Assembly (NCBI RefSeq): GCF_009728995.1
Contig: NZ_VTZW01000008.1
Location: 62,001 to 126,000 of the forward strand
Direction of reading: 5' to 3'
DNA length: 64,000 nucleotides
DNA from: Streptomonospora sp. PA3
Lineage (GTDB): Bacteria > Actinomycetota > Actinomycetes > Streptosporangiales > Streptosporangiaceae
Shown: positions 56,975 to 64,000 of the stretch, piece by piece
Layout of the letters: each line of letters opens with the position of its first letter
Position numbering within the stretch: position 1 is the stretch's first letter
Program-made: the position numbers and the translations under genes
The notes under the pieces: generated by a model
Seen by the model: only the letters and a program-made list of their open reading frames with translations
Database searches by the model: none
Told to the model about the DNA's origin: nothing

Positions 56975-58678
56975 ATGACAGAGGAGACGGGCGCCGCAGC
57001 CGAGGGCGCCGACCGGGTATGGCGCACCGCCGCCGAGGAGGTCGCCGACGTCCTGGCGGCCGCCGGGGTCCGCCGCTGCTACACCGTGCCCGGCGAGAGC
57101 TTCCTGGAGCTGGCCGACGCCGTCGAGCAGCACAGCGACCTGCGGCTCGTCTCCACCCGCCACGAGAACGGCGCGGCGTTCATGGCCGAGGCGGAGGCCA
57201 AGCTCACCGACGTGCCCGCCGTGGCCGCGGCCACCCGCGGCCCGGGTGCCGCCAACCTGGCGGTGGGCGTGCACACCGCCCGCCAGGACTCCACCCCCAT
57301 GGTGGTGTTCCTCGGCCAGGTCACCTCCGACCACCTGGGGCGCGAGGCCTTCCAGGAGGTCGACCTGACCGCCTTCTACGCGCCCATCACCAAGTGGGCC
57401 ACCACGGTCACCCGCGCCGACCGGCTGGCCGAGGTCACCGCGCAGGCGCTGCGGGTGGCCACCACCGGCCGTCCCGGCCCGGTGGCCGTCGCCGTGCCCG
57501 GCGACCTGTTCGGGCAGCGGGTCCCCTCCCCGCGCGCGCTTCCCGGGGCCGCGCCGCCGCGCCCGCCGCTGAGCGAGGACGACCGCGACCGGCTGGCGGA
57601 GTGGCTGGTGGCGGCCGAGCGCCCGGTGATCGTGGCGGGCGGGGGCGCCCGCGCCGCGCGCGAGGAGCTGGTGGCCGCGGCGGAGCGCTTCAACGTCGGC
57701 GTCTACACCTCCTGGCGGCGCCAGGACGTGTTCCCCAACGACCACCCCCTCTACCTCGGCCACCTCGGGCTGGGCTGCCCAGCGCCGGTGCTGCGGGCTC
57801 TGGAGGAGGCCGACGCGGTGCTGGTCGTCGGTTCGCGGCTGAGCGAGATCACCAGCCAGACCTACCGGCTGCCCACCGCCGCCGGGCCGGGGCCGGACTC
57901 GCCCGTGGCCCAGATCGACATCGACCCCGACCAGATCGGGTCCGTCACCGGGGTGTGGCTGGGTGCGGTGGCCGACGCCCGGCTCGCCCTGGACGCCCTC
58001 GCGGCCCTGCCCGCCGCCGCGCCCGACCGCGATTACAGCCGGGCCCACCACGCCTGGGAGCGCGCCGCGACCGCGCCCGCCGACGCGGCGGCCCACCCGG
58101 GCGGCCGGATGCACCCCTGGGCGGTGGTCGAGGCGATGCGCAAGGCGCTGCCCGAGGATGCGGTCGTCACCAACGACGCCGGCAACTTCGCCGGGTTCCT
58201 GCACCGCGGCTGGACCTACCGCCACCCGCGCACCCAGCTCGCCCCCACCAGCGGCGCCATGGGATACGCGGTGCCGGCGGCGGTGGCGGCCAAGCTCGCC
58301 GCGCCGCACCGCACGGTGGTGGCCGCGGCGGGCGACGGCGGGGTGCTGATGACCGGACAGGAACTGGAGACCGCCGCCCGGCTGGGGCTGCCGATCATCG
58401 TCGTCGTCTTCCAGAACGGGCTGTACGGCACCATCGCCATGCACCAGGCCCGGGAGCTGGGGCGCACCGCGGGCACCGACATCAGCGGGCCGCTGGACCT
58501 GGCCGCCTACGCGCGCGGGCTGGGGGCGCTGGGCGCCACCGCGGCCACCCCCGTGGAACTGGCCGACGCGCTGGCCGAGGCGGTGTCGGCCGAAGCGCCG
58601 ATGCTCATCGACGTCCGCACCGACCCGGACGTGATCAGCCCGGAGACCACCATGGCCGGGCTGCTGGAAGGCTCCTGA
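56975..58678 (+). CDS. Thiamine-diphosphate enzyme, acetolactate synthase-like
   Basis: 567 residues. Pyr domain with the catalytic Glu in STRHENGAAFMAEAEAK, central domain (PVIVAGGGARAAREELV), PP domain with Mg/ThDP motif AAGDGGVLMTGQELETA ending FQNG. The first N of the usual N-N is Q. It lacks obvious FAD-site features of true acetolactate synthase, so it may be a decarboxylase or ligase of 2-oxo acids. ATG 56975, GGAGGA upstream. Next to azlCD, suggesting branched-chain keto-acid metabolism (inference). Confidence 0.85.
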   Translation: MTEETGAAAEGADRVWRTAAEEVADVLAAAGVRRCYTVPGESFLELADAVEQHSDLRLVSTRHENGAAFMAEAEAKLTDVPAVAAATRGPGAANLAVGVHTARQDSTPMVVFLGQVTSDHLGREAFQEVDLTAFYAPITKWATTVTRADRLAEVTAQALRVATTGRPGPVAVAVPGDLFGQRVPSPRALPGAAPPRPPLSEDDRDRLAEWLVAAERPVIVAGGGARAAREELVAAAERFNVGVYTSWRRQDVFPNDHPLYLGHLGLGCPAPVLRALEEADAVLVVGSRLSEITSQTYRLPTAAGPGPDSPVAQIDIDPDQIGSVTGVWLGAVADARLALDALAALPAAAPDRDYSRAHHAWERAATAPADAAAHPGGRMHPWAVVEAMRKALPEDAVVTNDAGNFAGFLHRGWTYRHPRTQLAPTSGAMGYAVPAAVAAKLAAPHRTVVAAAGDGGVLMTGQELETAARLGLPIIVVVFQNGLYGTIAMHQARELGRTAGTDISGPLDLAAYARGLGALGATAATPVELADALAEAVSAEAPMLIDVRTDPDVISPETTMAGLLEGS

Positions 58679-58717
58679 GCCCTCCGGCGGCCCGCCCGCC
58701 GCGGTCCCCGCGCCCGA

Positions 58718-59662
58718 TCAGTCCTCGCGCAGCCGCTCCAGCGCGGCCTCCAGGTCGGCCGGGTAGGGGCTCTCGAACTCGACGCGGCCGCCACGGGTGG
58801 GGTGCTCGAAGCCCAACCGCACCGCGTGCAGCCATTGGCGGCCGATGCCCAGGCGCTCGGCCAGCATCGGGTCGGCGCCGTAGAGGTGGTCGCCCACGCA
58901 CGGATGGTGCAGCGCCGCCATGTGCACGCGGATCTGGTGGGTGCGGCCGGTCTCCAGCTTGATCTCCAGCAGGCTGGCGGCGCGGAACGCCTCGACGGTG
59001 TCGTAGTGGGTCACCGACGGCCGCCCGCCGGCCACCACCGCCCACCGGCCGTCGCCGGCGGGGTGGCGGTCGATGGGCGCGTCGATCGTGCCGCGCAGCG
59101 GGTCGGGGTGGCCCTGCACCAGGGAGTGGTAGACCTTGTCGACCACCCGCTCCTTGAAGGCGCGCTTGAGCACGCTGTAGGCCGCCTCGCTCTTGGCCAG
59201 CACCATCAGCCCGGTGGTGTTGGCGTCGAGCCGGTGCACGATCCCCTGCCGCTCTGCGGCGCCGCTGGTGGCCAGCTCGACTCCGGAGGCCAGCAGGCCC
59301 TGCAGCACCGTGTGCCCGGTCCAGCCCACGGTCGGGTGCGCTACCACGCCCACGGGCTTGTCCACCACCACGATGTCGGCGTCCTCGTGCACCACGGTCA
59401 GTCCGGGCACCGGCTCGGGGCGCGCCGTGGGCGCCTCGGGCGGCGGGGGCAGGGTGACCTCCAGCCAGGTGCCGGCCTCCAGCCGGTCGGACTTGGCGGC
59501 GGTGGATCCGTCGACGGTGACGTTGCCCTCGGCGATGATCTCGGCGGCGCGGGTGCGCGACAGCCCGAACATGCGGGCGATGGCGGCGTCGATGCGCTCG
59601 CCCTCGACGCCGTCGGGAACGGGCATGCCGCGGTGGTCGCCGGTCCTGGTGGGCCCGGTCAC
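58718..59662 (-). CDS. RluD-type pseudouridine synthase
   Basis: 314 residues. An S4 RNA-binding domain (about 18-65, [21 protein letters not shown]) is followed by the catalytic core: [15 protein letters not shown] (catalytic Asp), [35 protein letters not shown]. Modifies large-subunit rRNA uridines in RluD relatives; target here unproven. GTG 59662 overlaps the lspA stop (GTGA), so it is coupled to lspA, a common actinobacterial pair. Confidence 0.94.
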   Translation of the reverse strand: MTGPTRTGDHRGMPVPDGVEGERIDAAIARMFGLSRTRAAEIIAEGNVTVDGSTAAKSDRLEAGTWLEVTLPPPPEAPTARPEPVPGLTVVHEDADIVVVDKPVGVVAHPTVGWTGHTVLQGLLASGVELATSGAAERQGIVHRLDANTTGLMVLAKSEAAYSVLKRAFKERVVDKVYHSLVQGHPDPLRGTIDAPIDRHPAGDGRWAVVAGGRPSVTHYDTVEAFRAASLLEIKLETGRTHQIRVHMAALHHPCVGDHLYGADPMLAERLGIGRQWLHAVRLGFEHPTRGGRVEFESPYPADLEAALERLRED

Positions 59663-60405
59663 GCCGACCGCCCCCCGTCCTCGCGCCGGGGCGCCGAGCC
59701 CTCCGGCGCCTCCGGCGCCGGCTTGGGCGGAACCGGGTCCTCGTGCGCCGGAGCGGCGGAGTCGGCGCCCGAGCCGGGCCCGGTCGCGGCGCCGCCGCCC
59801 GCGTCGGCGCGGTCTGCGCCCTGCGGCCGCGCGGCGGGGCCGGCACCGGCCTGCTCGCCGGGTTCCTCCGCGTCGCCGGGCTTGTCCCGCTTGACGTGCT
59901 TGTCCGGCTCGCGGGTGCCGTCGAGGTTGATGCCGCGGAAGGCCAGCAGCACCGCGAGCGCGCCGCCCACGACGATGCAGGAGTCGGCGATGTTGAACAC
60001 CGGGAACTCGGGGACCTGGATCCAGTCGACGACCGCGCCGTGCAGCGGCGCCGGCGGCCGGAAGGCCCGGTCGACCAGATTGCCCAGGGCGCCGCCCAGG
60101 ATCATCCCGAGGGCGATCGTCCAGGCGGTGCTGCCCAGCCTGCGCGCCAGGAACAGGATGTAGACCACGACGCCCACGGCGATGAAGAAGAACAGCCAGG
60201 GCAGCCCCTGGCCCATGGAGAAGGCCGCGCCGGTGTTGAACACCAGGGTGAACTTCAGCAGCTCGCCGACCACCGGCATCGACTCGCCGGGGGCGAACGC
60301 CGCCAGCGCGGCCTCCTTGGTGGCGTAGTCGGCCGCCAGGCAGGCGGCCGCCACCGCCGACAACAGCAGGAACCGCCGCGGTTTGCGCGCGGCGGATCCG
60401 TTCAC
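59659..60405 (-). CDS. lspA: Lipoprotein signal peptidase
   Basis: 248 residues from GTG 60405. Four helices; catalytic Asp pair in [11 protein letters not shown] and [19 protein letters not shown] is conserved. Cleaves signal peptides of lipoproteins after Lgt action. A 95-residue charged Pro/Ala/Gly tail follows, as in other actinobacteria. Start is debatable: CTG 60444, 5 nt after GAGGAG and overlapping the dksA-like stop as CTGA, gives 13 more residues; GTG 60477 overlaps the upstream gene by 37 nt. Confidence 0.92.
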   Translation of the reverse strand: MNGSAARKPRRFLLLSAVAAACLAADYATKEAALAAFAPGESMPVVGELLKFTLVFNTGAAFSMGQGLPWLFFFIAVGVVVYILFLARRLGSTAWTIALGMILGGALGNLVDRAFRPPAPLHGAVVDWIQVPEFPVFNIADSCIVVGGALAVLLAFRGINLDGTREPDKHVKRDKPGDAEEPGEQAGAGPAARPQGADRADAGGGAATGPGSGADSAAPAHEDPVPPKPAPEAPEGSAPRREDGGRSA

Positions 60406-60440
60406 GGTCTGATCTTGGGCCCCGGAGGGCTCGACGTCAC

Positions 60441-60917
60441 TCAGCGACGCTCCTCGCGCTGTTTGCACTGCACACACAATGTGGCGCGGGGGAACGCCTG
60501 CAGCCTCGCCTTGCCGATGGCCTTGCCGCAGGACTCGCAGACCCCGTAGGTCCCCGCGTCCATCCGCTGGATGGCTCGCTCGCTCTGCGCGAGCAGCTCA
60601 CGGCTATTGTAGTTCAGCGCCAGCTGGTGCTCGCGCTGGTAGGCCTTGGCCCCCGTGTCGGTGGGATCGTCGCCGGCGCCCTCGACCGCGTCCGTCAGCC
60701 GCTCGGCCAGCTGCGACTCCGCGGCGGCGATCCCGTCGCGCAGCCCGGCGATCTCGGCCTCAAGGCCGCTGCGCACCTCGGCCAGCTCCGATTCGGTCCA
60801 CGGATCCTCCCCGGGCCGGACGGGGAGCTCGGCAGCATTCGACACGCTCATTCCGCCCTCGTCCTCTCCCCCGCGGGACTCTTCGCCGGACCTGCCGGCC
60901 GTGGTCGTCGACGCCAT
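60441..60917 (-). CDS. DksA/TraR zinc-finger protein
   Basis: 158 residues. N-terminal acidic disordered part (1-45), a coiled coil (about 50-105, ELAEVRSGLEAEIAGLRDG), and the C4 zinc finger C-x2-C-x17-C-x2-C in CESCGKAIGKARLQAFPRATLCVQC. Related to RNA-polymerase secondary-channel regulators; the DxxDA tip of DksA is not clearly present. ATG 60917 with GAGGT upstream; the frame open to 61001 is not supported. Directly upstream of lspA. Confidence 0.88.
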   Translation of the reverse strand: MASTTTAGRSGEESRGGEDEGGMSVSNAAELPVRPGEDPWTESELAEVRSGLEAEIAGLRDGIAAAESQLAERLTDAVEGAGDDPTDTGAKAYQREHQLALNYNSRELLAQSERAIQRMDAGTYGVCESCGKAIGKARLQAFPRATLCVQCKQREERR

Positions 60918-61163
60918 CGGGCACCTCCCCCTCGGCCGCCCGCGGCGGCCGAAACCCCGTTTTGACGTGCGAATTCGCCGCTTCGGACGGTTCCTTCGCA
61001 CAAGATGCCGGGTAGCTTAAACGCCCGTCGGGAGCGAATCAACCATCGACAACGCAGCGGGGAACAACCCGGCTTTCCGCGCCTTTCCCCCAGGTGTTCC
61101 CGGTAGGCGACCGGTGAACGCATCCGCGGGCTCGGCGCCGCGGGCGGGGGGGCCGGCCGCCGA

Positions 61164-61430
61164 CTACTGCGCCGCCGCGAATCCGCCGTAGTCCTGGGCG
61201 AGCATCGCCAGGTGGGGCTCGTCGAAGGTGGCCGGGCCGCCGTGCGGGCCGGTCGTCACCTCGATCACCCAGTCGACGTCCTCGGCGTCGTCCTCCCCGG
61301 CCAGCATGTCGCGGTGCACGGTGCAGGGCTCATACCCCTGGTCCCGCAACTGCTCGGCCAGCTCCTCGGCGTCCTCCCGCTCGGAGAGCGTCACCAGCAC
61401 GGTGCCCTCCTGCCCGGTCGCGGCCACCAT
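61164..61430 (-). CDS. Small conserved-looking hypothetical protein
   Basis: 88 residues, ATG 61430 preceded by GAGGAGG. VLVTLSEREDAEELAEQLRDQGYE resembles a ferredoxin-like beta-alpha-beta unit as in PadR-independent small regulatory proteins; D-D-A-E-D-V-D-W-V-I-E-V follows. One Cys (YEPCTVHRD). No family name is claimed. Single gene, separated by about 245 bp from the dksA-like gene. Confidence 0.75.
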   Translation of the reverse strand: MVAATGQEGTVLVTLSEREDAEELAEQLRDQGYEPCTVHRDMLAGEDDAEDVDWVIEVTTGPHGGPATFDEPHLAMLAQDYGGFAAAQ

Positions 61431-61654
61431 GGGCCTCCTCTCGTCGATCACCGCACTGCCCCGCCGCGCCCCGCACGGCGGCGGGCCGCGCCTGTGCGCG
61501 CGGCCCGGCACGCAAGTATGCACCCGCCACCGGCCGCAGGTGACGCCAGGGCCGGGCCCCCTCTCCGAAGAGGCGGGCGGCGGGCCGACCGGGGGCGTCG
61601 CGCCGCCCGTTCGCGGGCGGAAGGCGCGGCGATCTCGGCTATCCTCGGATGCAC

Positions 61655-61898
61655 GGCACGGCGCGGATGGGGACGAGTACCGCCGGAAACAGCCCAGAGC
61701 GACCCGGGGACGGTGGAAGCCCGGGGGCATGCCCGACGGGAACATCACCCCGGAGCCGCCGGAAGAACGGCCGGACGCGCACGGCGCGCGCCGGCTCAGT
61801 AGACCCGGCAGCCGCGGCAAATGAGAGGGGAACGAGGCGGCCGGCCCGCCTCGCCCAAGGAGGGTGGTACCGCGGGGCGCACCGCCTCGTCCCTCCAT
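61655..61898 (+). promoter_or_regulatory. T-box riboswitch of ileS
   Basis: Stem I region: GGGGACGAGTA (61669-61679), AGAG...GGTGGAAG (61696-61719) and the specifier loop GGGAACATCACCCC with an ATC isoleucine codon at 61744-61746. The T-box consensus AGGGTGGTACCGCGG is at 61861-61875; its GGTGG pairs with the tRNA acceptor. 61823-61840 can pair either with the T-box region or with 61882-61896. Uncharged tRNA-Ile would favour ileS expression; actinobacterial ileS T-boxes are known to act on translation. Confidence 0.95.
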
Positions 61899-61933
61899 CA
61901 GGACAACCGATGCCCTGGTGAGAGGTAGGCACT

Positions 61934-64000
61934 ATGCCCGACGACAGCGCCGCCCGCTCCTTGCCCGCACTGCCCGCCCAGATCGACCTGCCCGCCGCCG
62001 AGCACGAGGTACTGCGGCGCTGGTCTGAGCAGAAGATCTTCGAACGCTCCCTGGAGCAGTCGCGGGGCAACCCCAACTGGGTCTTCTACGAGGGCCCGCC
62101 CACCGCCAACGGCCAGCCCGGCGTGCACCACGTCGAGGCGCGCGTGTTCAAGGACATTTTCCCCCGCTTCAAGACGATGCGCGGCTACCACGTGGACCGC
62201 AAGGCCGGATGGGACTGCCACGGCCTGCCCGTCGAGGTCGCGGTCGAGAAGGAGCTGGGCCTCAGCGGCAAGAAGGACATCGAGGAGTTCGGCGTCGCCG
62301 AGTTCAACGCCCGCTGCCGCGAATCCGTCCTGCGCAACGTGGGCGCCTTCACCGCCATGACCGAGCGCATGGGCTACTGGGTGAACATGGACGAGGCCTA
62401 CCGCACCATGGACCCCGAGTACGTGGAGTCGGTGTGGTGGGCGCTGAAAGCCATCTGGGACAAGGGCCTGCTGGTGAGGGACTACCGCATCAGCCCCTAC
62501 TGCCCGCGCTGCGGCACCACGCTCTCCGACCACGAGCTCGCCCAGGGCTACGAGACGGTCGTGGACCCCTCGGTCTACGTGCGCTTCCCCGTCACCTCCG
62601 GGCCGCTGGCCGACCCCGAGCGCCCCACCTCCCTGCTGGTGTGGACCACGACCCCGTGGACGCTGGTCTCCAACACGGCGGTGGCCGTGCACCCCGACGT
62701 CGCCTACGTCGTGGCCACCGACGGCACCGAGCGCCTGCTTGTGGCCGAGCCCCTGGTCGAGGCTGCGCTGGGCGAGGGCTGGACGCTGACGGGCGAGCGC
62801 TTCGAGGGGGCGGAGATGGAGCGCTGGACCTACCAGCGCCCCTTCGAGCTGGTCGACTTCGACGAACCCGCGCACTTCATCGTGCTGGCCGACTACGTGA
62901 CCGTGGACGACGGCACCGGCCTGGTCCACCAGTCGCCGGCCTTCGGCGCCGACGACATGGCCGTCTGCCGCGCCTACGGGCTGCCCGTGGTCAACCCCGT
63001 GCGCGCCGACGGCACCTTCGAGGCGGGCCTGGACCTGGTCGGCGGCGTGTTCTTCAAGACCGCCGACACCGCCCTGGTCGACGACCTGCGGGCGCGCGGG
63101 CTGCTGCTGCGCAACCAGCCCTACGAGCACAGCTATCCGCACTGCTGGCGCTGCCACACCGCGCTGCTCTACTACGCGCTGCCGTCCTGGTACATCAAGA
63201 CGACCGCGATCAAGGACGAGCTGCTGGAGCAGAACGCGCGCACCAACTGGTTCCCCGAGAACGTCAAGGAGGGCCGCTACGGGGAGTGGCTGCGCAACAA
63301 CGTCGACTGGGCGCTGTCGCGCAGCCGCTACTGGGGCACGCCGCTGCCGGTGTGGGTGTGCCCGCAGGAGCACCACACCGTCGTCGGCTCGCTGCGCGAG
63401 CTGGGCGAACTGGCCGGCCGGGACCTCAGCGCGCTGGATCCGCACCGGCCCTACGTCGACGACGTGGCCTTCGACTGCCCCGAGTGCGGCGGCCGCGCCC
63501 AGCGGGTGCCCGAGGTCATCGACGTGTGGTTCGACTCGGGCGCGATGCCGTTCGCGCAGTGGGGCGCGCCGCACCGCAACGAGGGCGCGTTCGAGGCCAA
63601 CTTCCCCGGCCAGTACATCTGCGAGGCCATCGACCAGACCCGCGGCTGGTTCTACTCGATGATGGCGGTGAGCACCCTGGTCTTCGGCCACTCCTCCTAC
63701 GAGAACGTGGTCTGCCTGGGCCACATCCTCGCCGAGGACGGCCGCAAGATGAGCAAGCACCTGGGCAACGTCCTCGAACCCATGGAGGTCATGGAGCGCC
63801 ACGGCGCCGATGCGCTGCGCTGGTTCATGGCCGCCAGCGGGTCGCCGTGGATGCCGCGGCGCGTGGGCCACGAGGCCCTGGAGGAGATCGTCCGCAAGGT
63901 CCTGCTGACCTACTACAACACGGTCTCCTTCTTCACCCTCTACGCCGGCGCGGGCGGGGCCTGGAGCCACGACCGGCTCGCCGCCGCGCCCGCACCCGCC
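61934..64000 (+). CDS. ileS: Isoleucyl-tRNA synthetase (partial, 3' end outside)
   Basis: 689 codons present; the frame is open to the window end. ATG 61934 with AGAGGT 8 nt upstream. Class I synthetase: GPPTANGQPGVHHV (HIGH variant), GWDCHGLPVEV, the editing domain (TTTPWTLVSNTAVAV, ADYVTVDDGTGLVHQSPAFG), YCPRCGTTLSDHEL zinc knuckle, WFDSGAMPFAQW and DGRKMSKHLGN (KMSKS variant). Attaches Ile to tRNA-Ile and edits Val. Controlled by the T-box leader. The anticodon-binding domain is missing only because of the window edge. Confidence 0.97.
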   Translation, partial: MPDDSAARSLPALPAQIDLPAAEHEVLRRWSEQKIFERSLEQSRGNPNWVFYEGPPTANGQPGVHHVEARVFKDIFPRFKTMRGYHVDRKAGWDCHGLPVEVAVEKELGLSGKKDIEEFGVAEFNARCRESVLRNVGAFTAMTERMGYWVNMDEAYRTMDPEYVESVWWALKAIWDKGLLVRDYRISPYCPRCGTTLSDHELAQGYETVVDPSVYVRFPVTSGPLADPERPTSLLVWTTTPWTLVSNTAVAVHPDVAYVVATDGTERLLVAEPLVEAALGEGWTLTGERFEGAEMERWTYQRPFELVDFDEPAHFIVLADYVTVDDGTGLVHQSPAFGADDMAVCRAYGLPVVNPVRADGTFEAGLDLVGGVFFKTADTALVDDLRARGLLLRNQPYEHSYPHCWRCHTALLYYALPSWYIKTTAIKDELLEQNARTNWFPENVKEGRYGEWLRNNVDWALSRSRYWGTPLPVWVCPQEHHTVVGSLRELGELAGRDLSALDPHRPYVDDVAFDCPECGGRAQRVPEVIDVWFDSGAMPFAQWGAPHRNEGAFEANFPGQYICEAIDQTRGWFYSMMAVSTLVFGHSSYENVVCLGHILAEDGRKMSKHLGNVLEPMEVMERHGADALRWFMAASGSPWMPRRVGHEALEEIVRKVLLTYYNTVSFFTLYAGAGGAWSHDRLAAAPAPA

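Noticed and set aside
61898-63970. 690-codon open frame opposite ileS
   Set aside because: Antisense shadow of ileS with no family features.

Overview
The window is about 64 kb of very GC-rich DNA (roughly 70% or more by eye) with third-position G/C bias, GTG starts, 4-base stop/start overlaps, apparently leaderless promoters and a T-box leader on ileS. Gene content (PdtaR-type ANTAR regulator, PriA instead of separate HisA and TrpF, CD225 and HGxxPAAW membrane proteins around trp genes, split LigD) marks an actinobacterium. A Streptosporangiales member such as a Nocardiopsaceae fits, but family rank is inference. It reads as chromosomal core: no phage, integrase, intact insertion sequence, CRISPR array or secondary-metabolite cluster is visible.

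Layout. 0-7 kb: the start of a LivH-type branched-chain amino-acid permease, an 800-bp intergenic region with large inverted repeats, pdtaR, an unusual tRNA-Leu(CAA), pyruvate kinase and small accessory genes. 7-15.6 kb: gltBD and a divergent BpsA-like (branched-polyamine synthase family) gene. 15.6-20.7 kb: an envelope cluster running MauE, DsbA-like, Lgt and two paralogous anchored exoproteins. 21-27 kb: trpCBA interleaved with small membrane proteins and hisI. 27-33 kb: SIS-domain protein, heterodimeric ABC exporter, secreted peptidoglycan-binding protein. 33-39 kb: the his operon hisD-C-B-(small membrane protein)-H-priA-F, interrupted by a 232-bp MITE-like element. 39-46.6 kb: ferritin with iron-box-like sites, LON-domain protein, YbaK deacylase with a CTG start, membrane proteins, DUF664 protein, PadR regulator with operator, secreted EEP-fold hydrolase. 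46.7-54.7 kb: LigD phosphoesterase and polymerase as two overlapping genes, an animal-type haem peroxidase, acyl-CoA synthetase, an Arg-rich small protein, hotdog thioesterase, GNAT. 54.8-64 kb: AraC regulator, azlCD, a thiamine-diphosphate enzyme, RluD-type pseudouridine synthase, lspA, DksA/TraR zinc-finger protein, and T-box-controlled ileS (cut by the window end).

How it works together. The his and trp genes share the dual isomerase PriA; no separate trpF is seen here. MauE and the DsbA-like protein probably maintain disulfides in exported proteins, including the paralogues encoded beside them, while Lgt and LspA modify and cleave lipoproteins. Nitrogen assimilation (gltBD), branched-chain amino-acid traffic (LivH, AzlCD, TPP enzyme) and translation (ileS T-box, tRNA-Leu, YbaK, RluD) are the other themes.

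The most unusual items are non-coding: a tRNA-Leu(CAA) with a 5-nt variable loop, two copies of a roughly 95-bp palindromic element 23 kb apart, a second family of large inverted repeats, the MITE in the his operon, and likely CTG initiation of ybaK. No wholly new multi-gene system is demonstrated; the best candidate is the disulfide/lipoprotein envelope cluster with its tandem paralogues.
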